Shown: piece after piece, positions 26,360 to 37,400 of the stretch | Layout of the letters: every line of letters begins with the position of its first letter | Position numbering within the stretch: the stretch's first letter is position 1 | Source: Periplaneta americana | Lineage: Eukaryota > Arthropoda > Insecta > Blattodea > Blattidae | Assembly: GCF_040183065.1 (NCBI RefSeq) | Contig: NC_091132.1 | Location: forward strand, 158,570,102-158,634,101 | Length of the DNA stretch: 64,000 nt | Direction of reading: 5' to 3' | The notes under the pieces: generated by a model | Seen by the model: only the letters and a program-made list of their open reading frames with translations | Databases searched by the model: none | What the model was told of the DNA's origin: nothing | Program-made: the position numbers and the translations under genes

Positions 26360-26620
26360 TTTTATCACAAAAAAAAAAATTGGGCTTATCTGGGTTAATT
26401 ATATTCATCTGGCTAAATAGCCTTTCTACTTCCGCATTTGACCAGGGAAGACAGAGCATAGAAAGTGCGAACTCGGCTAATTCTTTGAATGGGTTCATAT
26501 TCATATGTGAAGCATCTTTATACTGAAAAACTTCACATCATAAACCACTGGTAAAACATGGCATGGTGCATCCACGTGTTATGTATGATTCGGAACTTCC
26601 CCTTCGCTAAGATAAAGTCG
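26360..26620 (-). pseudogene. hAT transposase C-terminal dimerisation domain relic
   Basis: The minus strand around 26560-26400 reads PFKELAEFALSMLCL followed by LPWSNAEVERLFSQMNI, the hallmark hAT C-terminal motif (P.SNA..ER.FS). Surrounding text such as MNMNPFKE is also hAT-like. Upstream catalytic parts were not recognised. Flanking non-coding text, GTTGCCAACT near 25615 and a GTGGGAAAACCAC stretch near 26750, may be degraded element ends. Confidence 0.65.
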
Positions 26621-26859
26621 AGTTTATTTCCTTAACGGAAAAAACAAATTCCCACTGGCCTGAGCACGAAAAAAAAACTACCTAGATTTTCCACTGCCCA
26701 CCGTTTAATAATTTTCCCCACTGACAAGGAGAGAAAAAAAACTAAATTTAGTGGGAAAACCACATTGCCGCAGACATCAAGCAAAAATACCACTAAACCG
26801 AGACAGAAAGAATTACAATTCGATACCGGTACTTATAGACAACAACTTTGCCAGTTCAA

Positions 26860-27620
26860 ATAGAAAACAGAAACAGTTCTCCTTAAAATTTATAACTGGT
26901 TTACAACCAATAAACTAGCATTAAACATTAATAAAACTAACATAATTCAGTTTAATATCAATTCGTATTTAATCTCTGGAACATTAGACAGAACCATCAA
27001 TAATATACCCTACTAGAAATATCAACAATCAATTTTTTTGGTTTGCATATTATTAATAATACATTAAACTGGAAAAATAATATTAAAAAAATAACCTTCA
27101 AACTTAGATCAGCATGTTTCGCAATTAGGTCGTTACAACAATTTCTAAACAGCAGTATCTTAAAGGCAATATATTTAGTCTATTTTCGTGCCATTATGTC
27201 CTACGGAATAATATTTTGGGGAGAGTCTGCAGGTAGTAAAAACATATTCTTATTACAAATTCGAGCAAAGGCTATAGAATCATGCAGATTATTAAAAAAA
27301 AAAAAGAGATTCTAACAATTGACAAATCAGCACATATTTAATAAATTTACTCTTATGGAATAAAGAAAAATTTCCAACTAATTCAGCTATAAATAGTATT
27401 AATACCCGCAGAAAGAATAATTTTCATATGCCGTCATCAAATTATCATGCTCTCAAAGGCGATAAAAAGTTTCAATAATCTTCCTGAAGACATTAAGAAT
27501 TATAACCAAAACCCTGAATTATTTAAGGTAAAACTAAAAAATTACTTCATATCGCACACTTTCTATTCTATAGATGAATTATTGACATCTCACAGTACTG
27601 TTTAAATATTGTAATACTAT
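26860..27620 (+). mobile_element. Non-LTR retrotransposon RT C-terminal fragment
   Basis: The plus strand encodes NWFTTNKLALNINKTNIIQF-like text at about 26890-26955. A 90-aa open piece at 27043-27315 (LNWKNNIKKITFKLRSACFA, FRAIMSYGIIFWGES) and the ending FKVKLKNYFISHTFYSIDE at about 27520 follow. This is the thumb and C-terminal region of a jockey/CR1-like reverse transcriptase. It is broken by frameshifts and a poly-A stretch at 27294. Confidence 0.7.
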
Positions 27621-27984
27621 TAAGTGGTAAAGATATTGCATTTTGTAATATGTTATTGTTATTAAAGTATTAATTCTGTACATACTTCATATTTGCATTT
27701 TTATATGTTAAACGTAAGATTTGGTCAAGTTCTTTATTCTATGCTATAAAGCAAATGCAACGAACCTACCTATCTCACCATGAAGTGCCAAAGAAAAACT
27801 AAAACATTACAGAGGCCCACGAATTGGTACTACGCGAAGATACAAGTAGATCCCGAATTTGTAACTGAACGGTGGGGGGAATGTTGTTGATATGGAAGAA
27901 TGGATAGAATTACAATGCAACGCCATTTCATAAAAATAACCGATCCCTAAGAGCAAAAAGCTCCTGCTTTTGCATGAATCTTCA

Positions 27985-28386
27985 TTAGTTACCTAGCATT
28001 TCCTCGTAATAGGTTGAAGGAAAAATTTTTGTTAGAGCTATTTTAAGATTATAATCTTTAATAACTTTTAATAAATTATTTGTTGCTATTTGCAAACCGT
28101 CCTCTGAATTACTGAAAATCACTTGATTATCGGGAAACAAAAGAATATTTATGCTCTCTTTCCCGACTATAAAATGTTCTGTTAAAATACTTTGCCATTC
28201 TTCAATGACTGCGTCTATATATACCTTAAAATTTTCCGGTGACAATGGGCATCCCTGTTTCACTCCCTGGTTTATTTCCACACTTTTGTTCGTAATTCCT
28301 TGTCCATTTTCTATACTTATGTATGTTTTGCTATGCAGACTCTGAATCACCTTAAGTATATGTTTTGGATATCCTTTATTTTCCAT
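27985..28386 (-). mobile_element. Non-LTR reverse transcriptase fragment with a SINE-like end
   Basis: The minus-strand open frame contains KTYISIENGQGITNKSVEIN and GVKQGCPLSPENFKVYID, a clear RT motif (the region before the YxDD box). The catalytic YADD position reads LLFPDNQ, so this copy is inactive. The last ~35 bases (27988-28022) instead match family 1 SINE text (GTTACC.AGCATTT.CTC), so the piece ends in an unrelated repeat. Confidence 0.75.
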
Positions 28387-28815
28387 TATATTCCACAGTT
28401 TATTAATATAAAATTTAATAATTAATATACATGAAATACATAATTATGTAATAGAATACAAAACAACACAAATGAAGATACCTTAGACATTACACAAAAT
28501 TTAATACAAAATTACAAATAGTGAAGCTCAGTTACATAATGTAAGGATAATAAAGTAGAAAATTACACATAACAAAAATCAGTTACATAATATAAGTACA
28601 AAATGTACAATTTATAAGACATACACTGTTCGAGATAAGCTCGACAATTAATTCACTTGAGATAATATAATATATAGTTAATACACTAATAGGAGAATAC
28701 ATGTGGGTTACAAGACATAAAACATTGAGTAGAAAAAATATACTAGGGTGACTGCACCATTAGTCAGCCTGTTAACAGTACTGTAATACACTAGAGTAGT
28801 TTCTGATAAGAAAAC

Positions 28816-29549
28816 AAGCGAATAGGGATTATAAAGAATGGACACTTCGCGTCGGTATCTTTGATGTAGCCAGACCGATTTCAATGACCTTCAAGCCAGC
28901 TAGAGCGTCAGATTCTGCTTTCTCCCTAGAGTTGGCGCTGACATCATACCAGCTAGCAGTCGACACAGCGGAAATATAACACATATAATTAATACATCTA
29001 GGTACATTATGTACTCAAATAAAATAAATTGGATCCATAAAATAATAAATCCTTCATTAACTGTAATGTCTAAACTCTAGAGTTCCTTTATAATGAGAGT
29101 TCAGACGTTGACCCCAACAACAATTAAAATATGTAATGATTTGATAGCGCTGAAAATGGAAAAACAAAACTCTTACGATAAGTAAAACCATATACCTATA
29201 TTATATTATACAAATATTAAACGAATTCGATACTTAATTTTATAATGTATTATATTATTTTATAATATAATGTATTATATCTGAAATATAAAATATTATT
29301 ATTACAACTAGTTTGTCACTGAGAAATAAGGAAAAGCTGAATTTATTTGAAGCAAAGCGTTACTGGATTATGCAATAAGGTAGGCGATGTTTGGATCCTG
29401 TGCCTTAATTCTATTCTCAATTATTATCTTAGCATATGCTCGATTACACTACCTCTAGCGCTTGAAATTGGAACTAGCCGCTGGCGCACAGAGAAACAAA
29501 ACACAGGAAAATTCGCTCAGTGTCCATTCTTTATAATCCCTATTCGCTG
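28816..29549. mobile_element. 0.73-kb MITE nested in the pogo-like element
   Basis: Inverted ends share AGCGAATAGGGATTATAAAG and AATGGACACT. AGAAAAC occurs directly outside both ends (28809-28815 and 29550-29556), a 7-8 bp target duplication suggesting a hAT or similar superfamily. No transposase coding was recognised inside. Confidence 0.8.
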
Positions 29550-29900
29550 AGAAAACCATTTAACATTATTTCCTTTATTAATCACCATTACAAACAAATA
29601 GTCTAGTTTTGAAATTTCACATAACATAACATTATAACTACACTTTTTGGACTAAAAATAATACATTTTCCTAGTAGTAACAAATTCTCCAGTATTCGGC
29701 CACAAAAATCCAATGTCCAGCCAGTTTGAAACCAATATTCAGCCTCTAAACCAAATTTAGGTTAAATTCAATTTTACTGTTAGAATATGATAAAATAAAC
29801 ATTATACATGTACTTTCATTGTAGAGTATTACAAAAAAAATGAAAAGGAATTACAGAAGGTATTTCTGAGGTAGACATTATTGAAACAATATTCCTTTTA

Positions 29901-29937
<37 letters not shown>

Positions 29938-30225
29938 AAAATATAATATAAATTTAGCTTCCCTTAAGAAAAGGTTGCCAGATTTGACAAAGTGTATTAC
30001 ATATAACTTGGAAACACACCTAAAAGGTAAAATGATATGCATTTCAAACGGTTAGGGAATCGAATAACACAGAATGTCAGAAAAATTTACACCTAAGTAG
30101 CGTTTGTGCTCATTTACAGTTAAGAAAGGGGGGGGGGACATCAGATAGGTTAGAATGATTGGAATGCCATATACCGCGAGAAAAATAATAGTACGGACTT
30201 ATCTAAACGAATCAACAGCCATCAG

Positions 30226-30922
30226 TTAAGATAACTTGAAATTTCCATTATCACTCACATACAAATGATTTCTCAATATCTGAAACGATCCTTTGAGGGC
30301 ACTAATGGCTATTTCCTTCACAATGCTGTGTGTTAGGCTCAGTTGACAATAAAATTCTTTACCCGCTGCAATATCATATGGCAATGCATTAAGGTCAGTA
30401 CATTCAAATGAAATCAGTTTGAACAATTATCACACCCAATATTTTTAAAATCTTCATCTTCAACGTCACTAATACGTTCATCATCACAAGCAGTACACAG
30501 TTGTCTTAAATAATTGTCCTCTTTTTGAGATTCATAATCGGGATCAGCATTTGCATCTGAGATGAATGTAGATTTCAGTTTTTTGTCTTTGCTATTTTTG
30601 ATAAGAGATTTTCGATTCTCCCCCTCCTCTTTTCTCTGCTGTTTTAATTTCGTTTCCTCGATTTTGGTCAAGTTCTTTTTATGGAAGAACTCACGCCATA
30701 CTACTGATGAAATAGTACTTGGAACTCTCTCTTTAACAGGTCGTTGCTTTTTTGTATTTGATAAGGGACCTGGCCAGAACAGATGCTCTTCAAAATTTTG
30801 TCCCCCTTGCAATGTCCCTTACCAATGTTTAAATTATTTTGCCGAATCTCAAGCAAAGCTTCCACTAACGCCCTCTCTTCATATTGGTGAATCGGTCGTT
30901 TCACCCTTTTAGTCGAAAACAT
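30226..30922 (-). pseudogene. Truncated pogo-like transposase with PHD-like finger
   Basis: The minus strand gives an N-terminal piece (RPIHQYEERALVEALLEIRQ), then a basic C-terminal piece (RVPSTISSVVWREFFHKKN, EETKLKQQRKEEGEN) and an acidic zinc-binding-like segment (LCTACDDERISDVED, IGCDNCSN, then in another frame ECTDLNALPYDI). The spacing of Cys pairs suggests a PHD-type finger, which I recall at the end of some insect pogo-like transposases. The DDE core is missing and frames shift, so this is a deletion derivative. Confidence 0.5.
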
Positions 30923-31654
30923 TTTTATTTATAGGCCTATCTGTAAAATGTATATTTAGGGAGCAAGTTGTAGGTAACTTCTCTTGAGTTCTACACTATT
31001 ATTATTATATTATTTTATTTAGATTATAATATTTGAGATGGTGGCTGACTATAGGTTAATCAAGATAACAATAATCAGCCTCTATCTGTCTTACTAGGCT
31101 GACTACTGGGTTTTATGTATTTAAACCAAAATACAATGGTCTGACATTAAAGGCCAGGCTTTAAGCTTGCAGATGATAGAAAATGGTCTTTAAACTCAGT
31201 GTGAGCCGCCTAGGCTGACTACTGGCTTCTCTATCTTACTGAAGTCTCCTATAGTAAGCTCCATTGAAATACTCAACACTTTTAAAACACAAATTTAGTG
31301 CTCATTTAACTATTCTAGAATATTTCAAGTCACTCAATCACTGTTTTAAGTGGCTATGACTTATAATAACGAAATACTGACCTTATAAAAATGACACTGC
31401 GCGTTGTTCAACGCATAAGATCACACAACAACAACAACATGGTGCTCTCCACAACATGTTTAGAGGCTAACTATTGCTTTATATTTCTCACATCAGAGCT
31501 ACTAGAGGTTTGAGGGAAGGACAAAGAATGGCAGAGTACTGGTGAGCCAACAGAATATGTACATATTCTTTGATGTACTTATTTTTTTCATAATTATGCC
31601 AAGATGACTGACTACTGGGGGGGTGGCTGACAATAGGGTGAACTACCCTATATA

Positions 31655-32145
31655 GCATACAGATATAAACGATTAAAATATCAAGATAATGAAAAAAGGA
31701 AGAGAAAGAGAAAAAAATTCTTGGTTACGTGAAGCAAATTATTTACGACTTTCCGCAAGGGTTTAGTTATGTTTAATAATAAACTTCTTAAGTGTCACTG
31801 GTCCAGGAATCGTTCCTCCTGGAATAGGTTTTTGGACAGCTTCTCGGTAAAATAATGAAGTACATCCTTTTTAAAATTCTCCTTACTATGCTTCAAACAT
31901 TTTTCACAAGCATCATATGAGAATGCTTTGAAACCAAAACGATGCAGTTCCCGACTTAGGTTTCATAATTAAGAAAAAAAAAAACTGCCTACAGACTTCG
32001 CAATTTAATTGCTTCTAGCTTACTTGTAGGAAAGCATTGATGTTTAAGGGAACTCCCTCAGAAAAAGTACTCCTGAACATCTCACTCGGACGTATTCTTG
32101 TTCATAGTTCGCACTTAAATTCTTTGTCACCTACATTCATCCTTC
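31655..32145. other. Unassigned DNA between the pogo-like element and gene B tail
   Basis: AT-rich. A minus-strand stretch at about 31810-31960 reads openly (LHRFGFKAFSYDACEKC, HYFTEKLSKNLFQEERFL) but matches no family I recognise and lacks a start and neighbours. Possibly a transposon relic. Confidence 0.4.
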
Positions 32146-32149
32146 CATT

Positions 32150-32705
32150 TACTTTCAACAGTAATCTCATTAGAGGTTTTGATTTATCTAGAGAACATAA
32201 AAACTCGAGTAGGATTTAATTGACTATTACACGATTAGAAAAAATGAAGTACTCCAATATAATAAGGTAATAATTAACGTACTAAAATTGTATTTTGTTA
32301 ATGTTAGCGTCATCAAAACGTTTGAACGGAGCCACCATTTTCAATTAACTGTCTATGCGGTAAACAAATGACGTTCGCAAAGCATGTTTTATAGTACCGT
32401 AAAGAATTTGCAGTTTGAAATGTTGGCAAACAAAGAAACAAACGGTAGGGAGGTGATAAAAACAGAAGAGAGTACATATATAAGTAGATGAAATAAGGCA
32501 CTCTAATAAAATAAAACAGATATTGACTCACTAAAATTCTATTTCACTAATGTTAGCTTCAACAAAACGTTTCAATACAACCTCCATTTTCAGTCGACTA
32601 TCTATGCGGAAAACAAATGACGATCGCAAAGTATTTATATAGTATTACAAAGAATTTGCAGTTTGAAATGTTGACAAAGAAACAAATGCTAAACAAGTGA
32701 TAAAA
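32150..32705. repeat. ~250-bp local repeat, two copies, 3' of gene B
   Basis: 32150-32412 and 32510-32700 share CGTTTGAACG.AGCCACC-like and CTATGCGG.AAACAAATGAC text. A third copy lies at 35430-35697 in intron 3 of gene B. The repeats therefore bracket the zinc finger exon. Confidence 0.75.
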
Positions 32706-32835
32706 GCAAACAAATGCTAGGGAAGTGATAAAAATGGTAGGATAAACTGCTATGATTGGCTGAAACAAGTCTGTGTAGTTTCATTGGTCAAAGTAGTATG
32801 ACGTAGTAAAAGTGTAATAGTCATTTTAAAAGTGA

Positions 32836-33246
32836 CTCACCTCTGAAAATAATTTCCACGTATTGCATTCGAACGGTTTCTCACCAATATGTTGTCGAGA
32901 AAGGGAATTGTCTACATATTTTTTAAAAAAGTCCACGTGTAACTGACAATAAGTGGTTTCACACACCAATGCAGACGTAGATGTTACTCCGAATATTCAG
33001 ATTCATAAAAGAACTCACACACACATGGGACCCGATTCGTAGCATTATTAGCCCTTTATACTCTCTTCTGTTGAGAGAAAAGATATTCACAAGCATTGCA
33101 TATTAATGGTCCTAACCAATATGTTTCAGTACATGTCTTTTTATACCTATTTCCTTTATGCAAGATACACTTGTCACAAACATCGCATTTAATGGTTTTT
33201 GTCTCAGTCTTCTATGCCGACTTTCATGGCTTCTTAAGAGACAGGA
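32836..33246 (-). pseudogene. Decayed zinc finger array following gene B
   Basis: Downstream of the gene B stop, minus-strand text still shows finger remnants: RQHIGEKPFECN at about 32905-32870, and CATCGCATTT/ACATTTGAATGG-style finger DNA at about 33090-33230, with shifted frames and lost Cys/His. It ends at TTTCAGAG|GTGAGT, which looks like a former splice donor. This implies the finger array was once longer, or that an adjacent paralogue has decayed. Confidence 0.7.
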
Positions 33247-34429
33247 CTACGAATAGAACTTCAAACAAACTTTGCAATGGAATGGTTTGTCATCAGTTTG
33301 CTTTTGTTTATGCATCTTTAGAATTCGTTTCCCTGAAAAGCATTTCCCACAATTTTTGCATTGCAATGATATCTTACCATTATGCTCAAGTTCATGACTT
33401 TTCCGGGTACTCGCATGCGAGAAGCACATTCCACAAATTTCGCATTTGAACGGCTTCTCACCTGTATGAATGCGTTTATGGCTATAAAGAGCGCTCCGAG
33501 TAAAGTAGCTAGTTCCGCAAATATCGCATTTATATGGCTTCTCACCAGTGTGCTGTAGTTCATGACTTTTCCTGGTATTCGCGTGCTTGAAGCACATTCC
33601 ACAAACTTCGCATTTGAATGGCTTGTCACCTGTATGTATGCGTTTATGGCATGTTAGAGAGCTAGAGTCATAGAAGCCACTTCCACAAATGTCGCACTTG
33701 TATGGTTTGTCACCAGTATGCTGGCGTTCATGCTTCAATAGAGTGACTTTATGAGAAAACGACTTTATACAGAACTTGCATTTGTATGGTCTCTCTCCTG
33801 TATGAACACGAACATGACACTGTAGGATACCCTGCTGCGTGAAGCACCTTCCACAAACATCGCATTTGAATGGTTTATCACCTGTATGCTGCCGTTCATG
33901 TACTTTTTTGGCAGTTTGTTGCGAAAACGACTTTCCACAGAAACTGCAATTGAAGGGTCTTTCACCGGTGTGAACGCGGAAATGATTCTTTAATGTGACG
34001 TGCTGCGAGAAACACTTTCCACAAACGTCGCATTTGAATGGTTTATCACCAGTATGCTGGCGCTCATGCATGTTTTTGGAAGTTAGATACGAAAACGGCT
34101 TTTCACAGAAAATGCATTTGTATGGTTTTTCACCGGTGTGAACGCGGTAATGGATCTTTAGCAAATTTTGCTCAGAGAAGCACTTTCCACAAACGTCGCA
34201 TGTGAATGGTTTTTCGCCAGTATGTCGGCGTTGATGTCTTTTAAGGTCTTTAGCCTCCGAGAAGCACTTTCCACAAACACCGCATTTCGAAGTGCTCTTA
34301 CACCCATAATCCTGCACGATGTCGGTTGACGAAACAGAATGCTCAGCATTCTGAAAAACAGTCGCATGCTCTTCATGTGCAAATTCTTCGCCATTTGACG
34401 ACATAGTGGTGTCATCGCCATCTGCAAAA
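33247..34429 (-). CDS. Gene B exon 4: C2H2 zinc finger array
   Basis: Eleven intact fingers, a twelfth whose last His is Gln (KMHKQKQ), and a thirteenth cut short by the stop after CKVCLKFYS. Predicted -1/2/3/6 residues for fingers 1-11 are EKDR, ENLI, YTSM, QVTN, QTAV, QGIC, HVTK, DSSC, HNTS, TSAS and HSTS. Fingers 9 and 11 are near copies, and fingers 3, 5 and 7 share a C-x-FC start alternating with CDVC fingers, a sign of two-finger unit duplication. Linkers are TGEKP, TGDKP or TGERP. The acceptor before 34429 (ATGACAG) matches gene A. The segment before finger 1 is acidic (SSNGEEFAHEEHATVF). Confidence 0.92.
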
Positions 34430-37400
34430 CTGTCATAAAAATAAAGTCACGATCTTACTTAGTTACTTACAAAAGGCTTTCAAGGAACCCTCAGGTTCAT
34501 TGCTGCCTCACATACGCCCGCCATCTTTCCATATCCCGTTAAAATTAAACACCTCTGTATAATCATATCCCTCAACACCATTTTAATATTATCCTCCCAT
34601 CTACGTCTCGGCCTTCCCAAAGGTCTATTTGCCTCCAGTATCCCAACTAACACTCCATAATATGCATTTCTGGATTCGCCCATATCTGCTACATCTCAAA
34701 CGTCTGAATTTAATGTTTCTAATTATGTCAGTTGAAAAATGCAATGCGTGCAGTTCTGCGTTGCGTAACTTTCTCCATTTTTCTGTCACTTCATCGCTCT
34801 TACCCCCAAATATTTTCCTCAGAACCTTATTCTCAAACAATCTTAAACTATGTTTCTCTCTCAAAGTGAGAGTCCAAGTTTAACAACTATACAGAACAAC
34901 CAGTAATATAACTGTTTTATAAATTCTAACTTTCAGATTTTTTGACAGCAGATTAGATGACAAAAGCTTCTCAACCGAATAATAACAGGCATTTCCCATA
35001 ATTATTCTGTGTTTAATTTCCTCTCGAGTGTCATTTTTTGTTTATTACTGTTGCTCCAAGATACTTGAATTTTTACCACATTTTCGAAGGATAAATATCC
35101 AATTTTTATATTTCCATTTCGTACAATATTCTGGTCACGAGACATAATCATAATAGTCACGATCTATCATATAAAAATCCTGAATGCATGGACTAACCTG
35201 CTGCATGGTCATACAGTGAATAGGTCGAGTATAAAGTGTGAATCGTTATATTATGTTATTAATAAGGGCCTATTCTGTGGTGAATTAAAATCCCTCAAAC
35301 CAGAGCTTAAAACATACATAAAACAGTGGATATTTTGTAACATGAAGGTAAGTTGTTTTCCTTTTTTAATTTATAAAACTAAACAAAAAAGGGGGATTTT
35401 CTCATTTCACAGACAGTTACAGACGTTTTAGTTTATCTACAGTAATATCATTAGAGATTTTGATTTATCTAGAGAAAATAAAACTCGAGTGGAAATTAAT
35501 TGAATGTTACACGATTTGAAGAAATAAAGCACTCTAATACACTAAAATAATAATTAACTTACTAAAATTCTATTTCACCAATGTTAGCTTCGCCAAAACG
35601 TTTGAACGCAGCCACCATTTTCAGCTGAGTGTCAATGCGGTAAAGAAATGACAATCGCAAAGCATGTTTTATAGTACTGTAAAGCAGAGTGCGAAATCCC
35701 GGGGGGGGGGACGGGTAGGATTTTCCGCCCACCAATGATTTTATCCTAAGAATTTTCTCCCACTAAAATACCCCGGGGGGGGGACGGGTAGGATTTTCCG
35801 CCCACCAATGATTTTATCCTAAGAATTTTCTCCCACTAAAATACCCCGGGGGGGGGCGCAGTTTATGAGAACGAGACAAACAGCGAAAAATACACTACTA
35901 AAAATAATTTCATTTCAAGAGTAGTTTTTCATTAGATGACTAAAAATAATCCATTAAACTTTATGAATATCAATTAAAATGTCAGGAACAGGAATTCGCT
36001 TCACTCTGGTAATGTTACATACTAGCACCAGCCTATTGAACCCAGGCATTGTCAAAGAAAGTGGAAGGCTTTGAGACGACGACAATGACACCATCTTGTG
36101 ATTGTGGATTGTAATTAGTTTATATTACAAAAACATCTGCTAGGAAGGTTGCTAACAGTGAAAAGGGTTTCATTGTCGCTTACAAAGGAAAGCGCCTTGT
36201 CTGGAATGAGCAGTGAAAGAAACTGCAAATGATTGTTGTGAGTCTATCTATTGAAACAGACGACCGAACACTGAAAATGAACGCAGTGAAACGTACAAAA
36301 AGTGGATTAATTATCCAGTTATTTAAATATCAAATAGTTATGTATAATTTTCACTCTGTCACTTATCTAGTATGGAAGCAGAAATGAATTCTGTTACATC
36401 AATTAAAACATATTATATTATGCATCACGAATATTTTCCACTTTTCAAGTAAGTCACCTTCAGGTGATGTGATTAGCCGACAAATACAATTGAACATGGT
36501 TGAAAATAATACAATGATAAAACACATATAAAACATATGTAAGATTTAACCTTGCTTGCTCATTTGAAATGGAAGGCTGGAACTTCTGAAAGCTTCTGCT
36601 GCACACTTATTATATTGTGACAGCTGCACCGGGGTTCGAACACGCGTCCGACGAAACGCTGGTACGGGGAGCATCTGCATGCTGAAGGGCAGAGGGGGTG
36701 TATTACGTCAACGCGACGAGGGGAGGCTGCGCGCGCAGCTGCTACGTGCGGAGTGAAGAGGGGACGGACCCTCCCGAATCTTCTAGAGGAGTCCGTCGAA
36801 GTGGAGATATCCAGATAATTCGAGAGGACACCGTAGAAATTTCTCGTAACTATGATTTTGCTATAAAAGAAGAAACGCGAGCGAACTTGAGCAGTTTTCA
36901 GTTTATTCAGCCATTCAGTGAGTAAGCCAGAGCAAGCAAGCCAGTACCGGAGTTCGACTCGAGTGTGCGTCCACAACTGTGTCAACATCCGAAGGCCTGA
37001 GTTCGAGTGCAGTGAACCGCAGTTGGAGGGACCTGAGTTCGAGTGCAGTGGACCGCAGTTGGAGGGACCTGAGTTCGAGTATAGTGGACTGTCTCTGAAG
37101 GTCTGTGGTTCGAGATACTGTGAACTCGAGTGACTGAGCTAGAAGAACTGTGAACTGAGAACTGACAGTTCTGATTTGTAAATAGTGCTTTGTAAATATT
37201 AGTTAAGATTAACAGTTCATTGTTGTTCGTAATAAATAATAATCCAAGTAAATTGTCATTGTCGTTTGTGGAGTGCAATAACAAACGCTGTGTTGCTGTG
37301 CGGAGAGCAAATCCCATTGTTGACTGGAGTGAAGTTAAATTGTAGAGAGTGAATAGTTATTGTTGAGATAATAAAGTTACATTGTTATTTAGTTAAAAAA

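Larger units (their letters stand above)
28746..31648. mobile_element. pogo/Tigger-like DNA transposon, internally deleted
   Basis: Ends read inward as GGGTGACTGCACCATTAGTC (left) and GGGTAGTTCACCCTATTGTC (right), both then GCC, flanked by TA at 28744-28745 and 31649-31650. Subterminal CAGCC and CTGACTACTGG motifs recur. Coding traces lie on the minus strand at 30226-30922. It contains a separate 0.73-kb element and a 32-nt poly-A run (29902-29933). Confidence 0.75.

Noticed and set aside
36560-36988. 142-aa minus-strand open frame
   Set aside because: Lies across the start of the solo LTR and host MITE; composition follows the GC-rich LTR and no domain is visible.
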